A stretch of 64,000 nucleotides of DNA from Marsupella aquatica (taxonomy: Eukaryota; Marchantiophyta). A program made the position numbers and the translations under genes. The first letter of the stretch is position 1, and the number at the start of each line of letters is the position of its first letter. Below are positions 35,341 through 47,613 of the stretch, piece after piece. The stretch spans positions 20,212,001 to 20,276,000 of the forward strand of contig OZ316892.1 in the NCBI GenBank assembly GCA_973895155.1, written 5' to 3'. The notes under the pieces were generated by a model that was given only the letters and a program-made list of their open reading frames with translations, did no database searches and was not told the DNA's origin.

Positions 35341-38300
35341 TTTGGGGCCCTTCAGGTTTGAGACTCCCTACTGCTTTGACGTGATACTTTGACCACCAGA
35401 GCAGTCTTCTCTCATGACAATCACGTCTTTCACATTTTGTCCTTGCAGAGAATCATTTCATTTTACATTTTGAACATTACGAACTCAGAGTACGTGCACA
35501 GGCAACTTTAGACACGGCAAAGCCAGTGATACAGCCATACAGGCTCTGGCCGTCACCGCATAATTGGTAGATGACGTCTAGCTGGTCTCGACTGTTGACA
35601 CCAACAAAGCGTTTAGCGACTACTGGTGATGGTACGGTGTTCGTTTAAAGGCAAACCAGCCCTCGTTTCTGTCATTGATTGCAACAATACATATTTGCTA
35701 ATTTGCTGGCCGACCTCAGAGTGTACATGTCAGCTGCCGATGTGTTCCCACATGTTGCACGTCTAAAGGATGGCATGATATTAAGAAAGCAAACGGCTTA
35801 GCTTGCACATTAATACTGTCCCTTCCATATATTGCCCACAGGAGGTGGGTCTCTGCAGTATATCAGGCCTCCAATGGAACCTGAGTGTACTTAGTGTACG
35901 TGATGACAGAAGTTCATCCCAGCTGGGCACCAACATTATTGTCTGCAATTCTAGGAGTGCCGTGCAGCGCAGTAACCGCGTGAGTTGTTGTGGACACGTT
36001 GGTCAACAACTTCACTTGGAATTTCATCTCTTGCGGATGATACCTCGGTCGATAGATTGGGAACTACTAGAAATCTGCTTCCACAAGCAATCCACTTCGC
36101 TTCAGTGTACAAGAAAGGGATGGCAGGAGGAAACTCTACAGTACTTCTAGCCGATATATTATCTGAGGTAGTGGACGCCACTGGACAGTCCTGCGCTCCA
36201 TTTTGCCCGGTGCCGAGGACACTATGCGGTCAGCCTGCCGAATACTACGTACGTCTTGATCGCCGCTCTACAACGTTTAATACTCTACTCACGGTGCCAA
36301 CTGAAGGCAGAAAGTTCAAGCTCGGGGAGGGGGCCGTCAACAACGATTCTGTACCTGTAGCTTTGCCGGATGGAGATATGCTAAGTTGTCACCAAGACTA
36401 TTGACGAACTACACTGGAGAACATTCCTTGGAGGGAGCATGTACACTGCAGACTCCCCGGACCAATTCTCTGACCTTACTTTGCAGATTGAATGCATAAG
36501 ACAGCAGTGTATAAGACGCTCAAGGATGCTTAAGGAAGAGGATTTCTGGGCTGGCCCAATGGAGTGGGCAGTGTCTCAATAACAACAGTCTGGTTCCCGC
36601 CGGGAGCTACACATACGTGCCTGCAGCTGCAGTTGTCCCACGAGGTATACCACATTATACCCTGCCATGCCATTTCCCGCCCCTTCCTCGTGTGCGTTGT
36701 TTTCCTGTACTAGTATAGGTGAAGCATACATTGAGAGAAACTCACTAAAAGAGAACCATCCATTGTCAGTCCGATACAATGAGTAATGGGCGGCCGGATG
36801 CATTGTCTTCTGCTATGAGGGAGTTGGCCGCTGACGACCTAGATTGATTGATTTCTCGCTCACTTGCTTTGAGGGGTGGGTCGGACTGAAGATCGTCTTG
36901 TTGATCGATCGGCCATCATTTGGACCTTCTGGGCAGGCATGCACTCTTCGCTCTTGTTTTCGTTGGGGTTCCTTGGACTTCAACATCTTTTCATCCGTTA
37001 TTTCAGTATTTCTTTCTTCCATGCACAATCATATGGAATTTCTGTGTGGTGGGCAGATGGGCTCAGTTCACCCTTGGCTTGAATTGTCCTAAAATTTTCG
37101 TCTATCGTAGATCTGCTCTTAATTAGTTTGACGAGCTACTGCCATCCACGTCTGTTGTTCAGTTTCACAACACTAATGGCTATGATCTAAGCGAGAGCTT
37201 TGTCAGCAAGGTCGTACTAAATTTATCGTCAGGTCTTGATATAGTTACCGAAAGCTTGTACTGTAATTTCTGAGTTGCTGGACATTCGTTGATCGATTCA
37301 TTGGGGCCAAAATGCTAGTTGCGGGCCCAGTCTCAATGTTTCTGGTTGTGTCTAACAGGTCTATCATCCTTCCAATTCACACGTGGATGTCCTCTGAGTC
37401 TACCCGCTAGGGGGTAAAGATGCGTTAACCCTGATCTCCTGGACAAGGCTCCTTCGATACCATCATTGGTGTGCACACTTACCCCAGACCGATTATGTGT
37501 GAAACCATCCAGTGATCTACATGTAAGCTAAAAGTCATTGCTCCACAATCATATTCTGTCAGGTTGGAAAACTGCTGTGTGGTGGAACCAATTTTGGACT
37601 AAAACTCAACAACTGTAGATCTTCTAGTTATTAGTCTTGGTGGTATCCTCTAGCTAGTAACATGCACTGTGTCATATATGGGTTTGAAGAGACCGTCACA
37701 GGTTCACCGCTTGTATTTGGTTTCCGTGGTCAGCAACTTGCATTATTTTATTGTATTTTGTAGTAAGATTGAACCTACAGTCAATAGGTGAACAGTCAGA
37801 TTCCTCTATTGCTTTGGATTCTTAGTTTACCATAAGGTCCTGGTTTACCTGAGAGCAACTCAGTTAACGAAGGCCGAGGGTGACAGTCATTGTGAGCTTT
37901 ACAGGCAATTATCAGTAAGATATATCGTAGCTAGGATGCATCGAACTTACTTAGTTCTGGTCAATTGGCATGCTGAAGGTAGCTCAAAAGTTATTCTTAT
38001 CTCAAGAAATTTCTATACTATGATGGAGCGAGCCCAGGAGAGATGTTCCCATATATGGTACAATCTAGTGAAGAACTTTCTAGTATGAGCTAGCAATGGG
38101 GAATTTTGGTCTTCAGCCAGAGGTACTGGCCACCATGTGGTACTTCAATCTAAAGGTAGCTAAAAGCCTTACGTATTTGAGGAAGTCTTCAATGCATGCT
38201 TGATGTGTTTCTTCTCGGCCCCATTCTTTCGTTTGTTTGTTGACTTCTTCCATGTCTGCTACGTACATTACAGTAGCCAGTCCGTTCCGTCTGATACTGT

Positions 38301-38800
38301 TGTTACTGTTGTTTATACAAAAATATGGTGACAAAGAGAGTACATGAGATTTGCCAGCAACTGTACAAAGCTGAGTCGTTGTCAGAATCTAGCTATATTG
38401 GATAAGTTTGTGTACCCTGGTTAGATCAACGCACAGTCATGAGGTGCGGAAGATATTGAAAATAATTTTTACACTCTTCAACTCGATGTGAGGTAGAGAG
38501 AAGTGCATTTGATGTTTACTCGATGGTCCTTGGCCTACAGGATTGCAAGGTGTGAAATCTCACAGCACGAGTGGGTCGACGGAAAAGGTACAGTAGCTTC
38601 TTGGGGGTACAACTTTCGTCTATCAAGGTATATTGCCATTTCTGAACACCAGCTATCAGTTCAGGTTTCTGTGCCTAAACAATTGAGATTGTCTACAAAG
38701 GGTTACTCTGGACGAGTCCAGTTACCTTTCTCAAATGTAGATTCTAAATGTCAAAGGTTCACCTGATCAAATTTCATCGCATATCTTATCATACAGAATC
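35341..38800. other. Upstream flank of NLR copy 3 (unit 3), no clear gene
   Basis: This is closely related to 20590-23976. The conserved upstream block at about 36045-36430 has an open forward frame of up to 139 codons (35985-36404) that is not open in the other copies. The second block is at about 36540-36800. A 24-bp insertion near 38582-38606 distinguishes it from unit 2. It probably contains the NLR copy 3 promoter. No other gene is recognised. Confidence 0.6.
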
Positions 38801-41800
38801 ATGGCAGCTTTAGTAGTGGCCACCGAGGTTGTGGCGTTGGTGGGCGGGATCGTCGACCTATGCCAAAAAATCTCCGACATTGCGTCCACTTTAGAGACTC
38901 TCGGAGGGACCTCGGCCAATCTTCCGTCGGGCATTAAAACCCTTCGCTCAAGAATCCAGGATGTTCAGCAGCAACTCAGCATTCGTGGGGAACGTGTGAA
39001 TGGCAACGTGGTGGAGAAGTTGGAGACTGCGAACTCCACACTGTTGAAAGCAGAGTCGGACATACAAGATCTGAAGAAAAGATTTGAAAGCAATAAGTGT
39101 TGTTTCCTACGATGGTGGCTGTCTGTCAAATTATGTATGAATTCATTCTCAGCTAAACTTGATGAACGAATTCGATCTGTGGACAAGGCCTTCGATGATG
39201 TCATCAAAATCATGAAGGACGAGATAGAACTAAAAACTCTTGTGCAACAGGATGCCGACCTTCGACCTACCCCAACAAAAATATCCCCCATTGATGACCT
39301 TTATGTTCCTATTGTGGAGGTACAGAATGCTGTCATCGCAGCAATTGAAAAATTGGATGGCTCTCCCTTAGTATTGTTGCATGGTGGCGTCGGCAAAGGG
39401 AAATCTACTTTAGCAAGTATGTGCATAAGTTTTATGAAAACAGAAAAGATGCGTTTCAATATGTGCTCCTAGTCAACTGTGCAGGCAGCTCCAAATTTGA
39501 TCCTTCGAACAAGCAGCATGAAATCTTGAGGAGACTTTCTCCCGCTAGCTTAACCACTAATCCAGGGAGAGAACACAATGACTTTAATATTAGGATTGCA
39601 CAATCCCTCCATGAATTTTTCTTGAGTGGCAGCAAGATGTTAATCATTCTAGACGATGTCTCAGACAGTCTGTTTATCGATGAGATGTTGAAAGCTTCTC
39701 AATGTCGTACAAACGTGAAGTACTTTGTTACTTCCCAAAATCCCAATTTGTGTAACAGCTGTAGGAAGTATTGTTTCCCTATTCCCATGAGCGATCCCAA
39801 CGATCATGAGGCGAAGACGATTCTTGCGACCCTTGTTGGACTGAAGGACAACTTAATTCCGGAAAAGTTACAGGTCCGTTTCCGAAATTCACTTTCAGAC
39901 CTTTTGTTTGTTTGTTCCTTATCATGTTCAAAGTTTACGTTGGACTGTAGACTCCAAAACAGTGCTCTATTTCAATTTTATTGAATAATGTAATAAGTAT
40001 ATGTTAAAGCTTCTTTACCAAGATTGGTTTTCCATGGTTTAGTAACTAGTACGGCAATATTTTGTTTGGCATGCAGGGATTTGCAGTTCAGATGATAGAG
40101 GCTACAGGTGGAAACCCATTAGCTCTCTCCTGTTTGGCGAGTAATTTTGCTAATAACCAAGACAAAACAAATGTGCGTGCATGGAATGAAGCCTACAGAG
40201 CACTGTGTCACATACTTGGCGATTCAAAGAATATGACGGTCCTCTGGGGCACTTCTGATGATACTCCCCCCAGAAGTCTTTGGGCTGCCATGCAAGTTTG
40301 TATTAATTGTTTGCAGAGCCAGGATGCCAAAGATATTTTGTTCTTGATGTACGCCTGTGAAGGAGAATCAGTCCCAGAGGAGGTGTTGAGAATTCTGCAT
40401 GCTACAGCAAAAACTTCGGGTGGCATGTTTTCCACCAAGTCATGGTCCATGTTGACGACACTGAAGCTTTACATTGACCAGCATATGGCTAGTGACCAGG
40501 AAATGCGGACTCTTTTCAGTGTTTTCAGAGGGGAAGGTGAAACTAAAGCGGATTCTAGCATCAACCATGAACGGGGCTCTGAAGTAGAACCAATGGAGAA
40601 CAGGCAGACCAAAGTGGCAATCGCTCTGTGTGCATTGTACTTCGATCGAGATCATACTGATAAAAATGTAAAAGAGGCTGCAACTTGGGCTTGCGAAAAA
40701 TCGCGTATGAACGACTGGAATGCTACCATCAAAGACAGGAGACGAAAGGCCATTGAGCCCCTAATCTGGTTGCTGGACCAGACAGAAATAGACGACCCTA
40801 CATGGAGAGAATCACATATCCACTGTCTGAGACAGGTACCTCCGGCTGCCCTTAAGGGTTTTGATTTATCCTCCACTTTCGATAGATTCATTTGTGCATG
40901 TTATTAACTTACCGTGTTGAACCAACGTTTCCACTGTCTAGGACTTACCTCCTGTAACGTTTGAGAAACAGTATCTTATGTATTTTTATATGTTGCGTCA
41001 TGGTGATCATATTTTCGTGTCAGCCATCCCATATCTATAAACCACAATATTGTTTTTAAGAAGTCGGAACAACAGCATGCATTTGTCTCCTGAACACTTC
41101 ACTTGCATGCTGAGCTATGTTTCTGGGTTTACTGCAAGAAAGAAAAACAAAAGTTAGAAATAGAAATATGCAGTGAATTTGTACTTGGGAGAAATCTTGC
41201 GGAAATCTTGCTGTGCATTACAGTTTGCCTTATTTTGAAACGAGAGGAATTTGTATCCCCGAGATTCCAGCCCGATGGATTCTCCTTCCCGAAGTAACTT
41301 GTATGACTCTTTTTAGTTTCTTTCATGATTACAGGTATTTCTGAGGTACATCTGTTTCAACGAGCTCGATGACAGCAACATCTGTATCCTGTTGAAGTTG
41401 ACGAGTTGTCCATCAGCCCAGTTGGCAATGCTCGTTGCTCTTGCCGAAATTCTTGACATCGAAGAAATACCTTTGCTAAAACCTGATCGTGTGACTTTTG
41501 TGCAACAACTGGTGCACATTTTGAAATCCTATCCAGAATTCAACCCAAACATTCATGACGCTGCCTGGAAAGCACTTGATAAAGTTGCCTGGAAATCTGG
41601 TCAGGAAAGGGAGTCAGATTCTATCGTACGCAGCACACCAGATCTTTTGCCCACATTGCAACGCTCTCTCCAAGATTCAGATACACGTGCAAAAGATGCT
41701 GCCTCGATTTTGTGGTCGCTGTGTTATGACGGAGATGAATCAATATCCCTCTATATTCTCACTGGAGATGGCGCCGGGTTACTCAATAGCCTCCTCAAGT

Positions 41801-43612
41801 CTCTCTTCCAGAATGAGAACCCTGAACTACAGGAAAATGCAGCATGGGCTTTACGCAATCTAGCATCTGAACAGGACACAATTCAGCTTCGAATTTTGGG
41901 TGAATATTGGGCGCTGGAGGGCCTCGTGGTTGCTCTCTCCAACGTTCGGAATCCCAAATTGCAAGAAGCCGCAGCGGCGGTGTTGCAGGGTCTAGCTACA
42001 GGAGAGGAGTCCATCAAACTCCAAGTTTCGGGTGTACATGGGGCACTTGCAGGCCTGGTCAAGTCTCTCTCCGAGAATGAGAACCCTGAACTACAGGAAA
42101 ATGCAGCATGGGCTTTAAGCAATCTAGCAATGGGCCCGGACACAATCAAGCTACGAATTTTGGGTGAAGATGGGACGCTGGAGGGCCTCGTGGGGGCTCT
42201 GTCCAACGTTCGGAATCCCAAATTGCAAGAAGCGGCAGCGGCGACGTTGCACAATCTAACTTTAGTAGGGGAGTCCATCGAACTCCAAATTTTGGGAGTA
42301 GATGGGGCACTTGCAGGCCTGGTCAAGTCTCTCTCTCAGGACAAGAACCCTGAACTACAGGAACATGCAGCATGGGCTTTAAGCAATCTAGCAAACGGCC
42401 CGGACACAATCAAGCTACGAATTTTGGGTGAAGATGGGACGCTGGAGGGCCTCGTGGGGGCTCTGTCTAACGTTCGGAATCCCAAATTGCAAGAAGCGGC
42501 AGCGGTGACGTTGCACGATCTAACTTCAGGAAAAGAATCCATCGAACTCCAAATTTTGGGCGTAGATGGGGCACTTGCAGGCCTGGTCAAGTCTCTCTCT
42601 CAGGACAAGAACCCTGAACTACAGGAACATGCAGCATGGGCTTTAAGCAATCTAGCAAACGGCACGGACACAATCAAGCTACGAATTTTGGGTGAAGATG
42701 GGACGCTGGAGGGCCTCGTGGGGGCTCTGTCCAACGTTCGGAATCCCAAATTGCAAGAAGCGGCAGCATCCATTGCTGAGTCTAGCTACAGGAGGGGAGT
42801 CCATCAAAATCCAAATTGCGGGTGCAGATGGGGCACTTGCAGGCCTGGTCAAGTGTCTCTCCGAGGACGAGAACCCTGAACTACAGGGAAATACAGCTTT
42901 TGCTTTAAGCAATCTAGCATATGGACTCCAGCCGATGAAGACCAAAATTTTGAATGAAGCTGGGGCGCTTGGGGGCCTCGTGGGGGCCTTGTCAAAGGAC
43001 CGGAATCCCAAATTGCAAAAGAACGCAGCAGGGGCTTTAGCTAATCTATCCATGGGAGGGGACTCAACGAATCTCAAGCTCAGAATTTTGGATGAAGCTG
43101 GGGCGCTCGAGGGCCTCGTGGGTGCCTTGTCAAAGGACAGGAATCCCACATTGCAAAAGAATGCAGCAGGGGCTTTAGCTAATCTAGCCATGGGAGGGGA
43201 CTCAACGAATCTCAAGCTCAGAATTTTGGATGAAGCTGGGGCGCTTGAGGGCCTCGTGGGGGCCTTGTCAAAGGACCGGAATCCCAAATTGCAGAAGAAT
43301 GCAGCAAGGGCTTTAGCTAATCTAGCCATGGGAGGGGACTCAACGAATATCACAATTGTGAAGAAGGAAGGGGCACTTGCAGGCCTGCTGAGGGCGCACT
43401 CGAAAGGCAACAATCGGCTTTTGCAGAAGCACGTTGCAGCCGCGTTAGTCAATTTGGCGTCTACACAAGACCCATCAATCAAGATCAAAGCGAGGTCCGA
43501 GGAGGGCTGGTTGGCTGCTCTGACCAAATCTGCAGCCGAGGGTGACACTGAGTTTCGAAAGGAAGCACAACGTGCATTGGAAAATCTTGAGGTCGGGAAG
43601 CCTTGGGGCTAG
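38801..43612 (+). pseudogene. NLR copy 3: same architecture, two frameshifts and a 96-bp deletion
   Basis: Exons correspond to 38801-39873, 40077-40835 and 41335-43612, with the same splice sites as copy 2. Three changes set it apart. A single base is missing just after the P-loop (about 39416), so the frame leaves NB-ARC two residues past GKSTLA. Thirty-two codons are missing in frame from exon 2 at about 40436, between the GLPL and MHD-like regions. Two bases are missing near 42770 in the ARM array. The array is longer than in copy 2, about 13 units, with a 264-bp double unit repeated from 41897 to about 42776. If the base calls are right, it can only yield a truncated helical protein of about 223 codons. 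Exon 2 onward is nearly identical to copy 2, so decay is recent. Confidence 0.88.
41897..42776 (+). repeat. 264-bp tandem repeat within the ARM exon of NLR copy 3
   Basis: Matching points recur at 41897, 42161, 42425 and 42689, exactly 264 bp apart, which is 88 codons or two ARM units. The last two full copies differ at few positions. The array ends at the 2-bp frameshift near 42770, a likely unequal-exchange junction. Confidence 0.92.
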
Positions 43613-44620
43613 AAATGGCTGGAGAGGTACCTCTTAAGACTGGGCTCGTGAAGACTACCTAGAGCAAAGTGGCGTATTTAAGTATCTCACAAACGTGGAA
43701 TTTCTCAGTTGGGAAGGACTGGTCCAAGGTCCAACTCCTATGCCCAGATCATACGAAGGACAATTGATTATTATATCAGAGTACCCCAAGGCTTGAATAT
43801 CCATGATCTGGGCTTACAGCTCACTTGAATGTCTGAAATCAAGAGCTTCTCACTTGTACGTATTCACGTTAATCTCCCAAGCTTGGGAACGCCAAGACTG
43901 ATTGAAGCATCTGCTAGCAAATAGGTGAATTCTCTTTGAACAAGGTTCAGACAGGCAATGTTGGAGCTCCGGGGTGTCTAGGCAATTAGTCCTGCCTACG
44001 GATCCGGTGGCCCCAGACTTGATGGTTACATCACAATCATCACATTCAGATTACTTCACGGTGGTTAGACACCTTTATAAATTATGCCCAGTGCTCGAAC
44101 AGAACTCGCTCAGCTACCTATTTGAAATTGAGGTATTTCCCCCAATCCATATGAGACCTGCTTTTCTAGGCATGTAGTCAGTTCCCTTCCCATTTTTTCA
44201 GTCACGATTTCGACCTCCCTGCAGTTGATGCTCTGCTATTCTCGTTTCACTGTACACGGCAGACACAGTTACAACGCAGGCGGCTCAGGTGATGCAGATA
44301 CGCAACCCCTCTGAAATATTCTAACCTCATTCTTCTTTGTGAGCAGGGTTTACTTGAGGCTGCCCTGGAAGCCCTTCCTTGCAGTTTCACAAAGTACGAA
44401 TTGGACGCCAGTAGTAAAGTAAGGACCCGAACTCCTAAATATGATTCATACAAGTTTCAGTAAGCCTCACGAGTCTCACTTCTGTGCAGCCAACCAGAGT
44501 GTAAATCATTTTGTCTCCAGGAAGTCCACTCTCTTTGGACCTGGAAAATGGACAGTGCACAGTAGGTGATTGTTTTAGATTTATCTAAGTGATCTGCTCA
44601 ATTTGCATTGTACTGAACTG
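43613..44620. other. Flank downstream of NLR copy 3
   Basis: This matches the flank of copy 2 (28103-30021) but lacks about 880 bases after 'gctcagctacct'. Homology ends at 'actgaactgaa', which in unit 2 joins to the FTSHi4 pseudogene. No gene is seen. Confidence 0.6.
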
Positions 44621-46527
44621 AAAGGGTTTTAGCTTTTTTAGTATAGCTTGTATTCCATGACGGCTGATGTCGCCTACATCAATCCGGGCCCTACTTCCTC
44701 CTGTCATCCTAAATAATTTTGAGGTCACCAGTACTTCCCAAGTCGGAATCTCACATTTATATTGGGTGCAGATTGTGAAGCATGAGGAGAGCTGGAACAT
44801 AAGCGGTCTCGAAGCAATAGGACAGCTCCTCAAAACCATCCCCGAGAAACCATCTGAGAGAGCTTTTTGGAGGGGGCCTCGGTCATTCTAACAGCTTGTT
44901 CCAATCAATGTGGTGAATGCACATCAGATCCACTGTCTTACCTTTGTACTGTATCATACTTCTCGTAGTGGCATTGAGGCTGAAGGCTTTTGAATGTCCT
45001 CAGGTGTGAATGCCTGAAGGTCAAGTCGCAGAGCCATTTATTCATACCTGAAGATTAGCACAGCTCTGGCTTATGATGGTCTCAATTCTGGCCTAATAAT
45101 CATTTGGAGAACTGAGGCCCATGTCTAGAAGAACACTTTTGCGGCTGAAGAGCAAAATCAAAGTTCTCTCCAGAGCATTTGGATTGAGGTCCAGTCTAGT
45201 TACATAGGAAATTTTTGAGACATTCTAGTGGTTGAGGTCAATATATCTCAAGCATCCATACTGGGAGATATGGCAACTTTGTCTTGTGTTTTCATACTTG
45301 GTTGTGCCCCCGTTGTTGATGTTGTATCCATACTTGGAACTTGGAAAAATAAACACACTTGCCTGGGGAAGTAGATGGCCTAATAACAGAAATGGCCATC
45401 GTCATGAAACACATGGGTGTAGTAATGGGCATGCCTTTCTCGTCAGAAATTAAACCACAGCTGCCCCTTCAAGAGCTACGGGTTACGTGTAGTGTCCAAA
45501 ATTCACTATTAATAGTAATTTTTTTCCAAAATAGTGGGGCAGATTGGCACCTTAGAGAAAAGGAGTGGAATGTGGAAAAAGGGAGAAGTTGTGGTTTCAA
45601 GAGACGGCAAAGTAATTGGATCAATTGGAAACCATGAAGAGATTACCTTGGGCCCGGCAGTTGAGATCGGAATTCATAGTTATAGAGCATGAGCTTGCAA
45701 AATCAGGCCTAATCCTACAGAAAATGTTAGGAAATGTTAGGACTCAGCAGATAGACAATGACAATGGGGAATTAATACCACTCCAAACAAAGTCAACAGT
45801 TTTTTGTTGGAGAAATACAGTTTGCCCTAAACTGGAAGAAAGTACCAAGGCCTACCTAGCGCCATTAGCGATGTTCCCTTTGTTTTTGAGTAGTACACTA
45901 AACCATCCCCAACCTGCAGCCCTGTTCCCTCTCCCCCTACCCCCCTCATTGGTACATTTTTTGCTAAAATAACTTCAGAGCCTGATTTGTCCACAACTTC
46001 ACTTCATTCTGATCAGATTTGGAAAAGTTATGAGTGTGAACAGCAAGACAGGTTCATGCATCCAAGTCCAGAGCTCAATCTTCTATTTTCAGTTATACTA
46101 GTTCATGTGTTTTTCTTACACGTGTGAATGCAAGGTAGTAACAATATTGACTGTGCAACGTGCGTCAGTAGTGGCGAGCGAAAGCAGATTAGGGGGGTAG
46201 TAAGGTTCACGGATGTTTTTCAGGTTTACTTTCCAGCCATCCTAATTATTTATCATATTCCGTTCAATCATATATCACTCTATCAAAGAACCATATGTCA
46301 AACCAGGAGAGAAGGTCACATGGGCACAAGACCCATTAAAGGGGATAAAACAAAGAAAAGCCCAGGAAAATCAAGAGCCAAAAGCCAAAATACCTGAGTC
46401 CCACACAACCCCAAATGAGGTAACTAAATCGCCACCCAACAATAAACTGAAAAGCCTGGCACATTTAGATCCTTTGATGGACATGCAATCCCTTAAACTG
46501 AAGGCCTTATGGACCTAAATGTTCAAT

Positions 46528-46670
46528 GAGATGCCTAGATGGACCATTGCAACTCTAATGGACCACAGAAACCTTATTTTCAAACGCTGGATGAGATGCC
46601 TAGATGGACCATGCAACACCAATGGACCACATAAACCTTATTTCATTTCAAGGCGTTGGATGAGATGTCT
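46528..46670 (+). repeat. Tandem repeat, 65-69-bp period, ~2.2 copies
   Basis: The phrase 'gagatgcctagatggacca' recurs at 46528 and 46593, and a shorter variant 'gagatgtct' starts at 46662. Copies share 'aatggaccaca.aaaccttatttt'. Confidence 0.8.
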
Positions 46671-46919
46671 AACAGGGGGTGTCAAAACAACGCCATAAAT
46701 GAGATACGGCCAAGTCCATAAAACTGCTTTATGGCGGACATAAGGAGTTATGGGCTACCTAAATACAAGCTCCGTAGTCTAAAATGTTTCAGCCCATAAC
46801 ACTTTGCTTCAGGGAGAACTTTGACACGCCCTAATGGACCATTGCTCCATTCCCGGTTTGGACTTGTCAGACAAATAGGGCCTCTGGGTTCCAACAAATG
46901 ACATATGTTGCCCCAGTCG

Positions 46920-47060
46920 ATCCCGGCCGGGTGACAGGGTCGGGCCAGGATAATGGCGGGTCGGGGGTCGGTCGGGCGTCGGGCAGGTCGGGGGGGGGGG
47001 GTCGGGTCGGGAAGGGGAGGCCGGGCCAGGAAGGGGTGGCCAGGGAGGGGCGGGATGTTT
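46920..47060 (+). repeat. G-rich low-complexity tract
   Basis: Repeated ggtcgg/ggggcc-like motifs with one run of at least twelve Gs occur near 46989. Open frames on both strands here are composition artefacts. It lies about 550 bp upstream of the FTSHi4-like start. Confidence 0.8.
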
Positions 47061-47613
47061 TGGGAAATCTCGGTCCCAGTTGACGAATATAAAGGAATAT
47101 CTGACAAAATACCCATTTTTGAGCCGACAAGTTGTCATTTGTCATGTCCGACAAGTCTACAACGTGTCTGACGGTGAAAACCGGGGCTCCATTGCAACAA
47201 GGATGGACCACCACAAACCTTCTTTTCCTTTGTAATAAATACACAACTTTTGGTCAGAGTGACCTGGTCCATATGGTTGCAAGGTTCATGGGACAGGTCC
47301 ATCCGAGCATTGATTTCTTGCAAGATCGTAAAACCCAAAACCCCGACTGAAGGCAATGGCGAAGTCCGAGAGCCAGAAATCTGTCGACAGCTCTTCGAGA
47401 TATGGCGAGAGTTGCTGAGACCTCATCCTGCTGCTGCTGAAGGAGGCGCACTCATCATTTGTTCTGTTAGATGCAGCCAATTCATGTCCCCCTCGGCGGA
47501 AGGAATGAAGAAGTGTTCGGAGGCACAGGTACTGTAGGTCCTAATGTTGACGGTGGTTTTTGATCAGGTGGCGTCACAATTTCCCAATCCCAGCCGATTC
47601 CAGGAGCAGCAGC

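Larger units (their letters stand above)
44621..47613. other. Spacer between NLR copy 3 and the FTSHi4-like gene
   Basis: No clear gene. A forward frame at about 45537-45692 reads a coding-like stretch (G-E-V-V-V-S-R-D-G-K-V-I-G-S-I-G-N-H-E-E...) that I do not recognise. A tandem repeat lies at 46528-46670 and a G-rich low-complexity tract at about 46920-47060. The last 300 bases should hold the promoter and 5' leader of the FTSHi4-like gene. Unit 2 lacks this spacer. Confidence 0.5.

Noticed and set aside
41897-43400. Regular repeats that could suggest a CRISPR array or satellite
   Set aside because: The repeats are 132/264 bp, coding and in frame, with no unique spacers. They are ARM units.
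42679-43548. Long open frames (up to 289 codons) on the minus strand of the ARM exons
   Set aside because: They occur antisense to every ARM exon, repeat with the same 44-residue period and follow from the codon pattern of the repeats. No start context or homology suggests real genes.
46148-46180. A ~30-bp stretch resembling a conserved large-subunit rRNA segment (gtggcgagcgaaagc)
   Set aside because: The match is short and the flanking bases do not continue as rRNA. It is probably chance or a tiny organelle-derived fragment.
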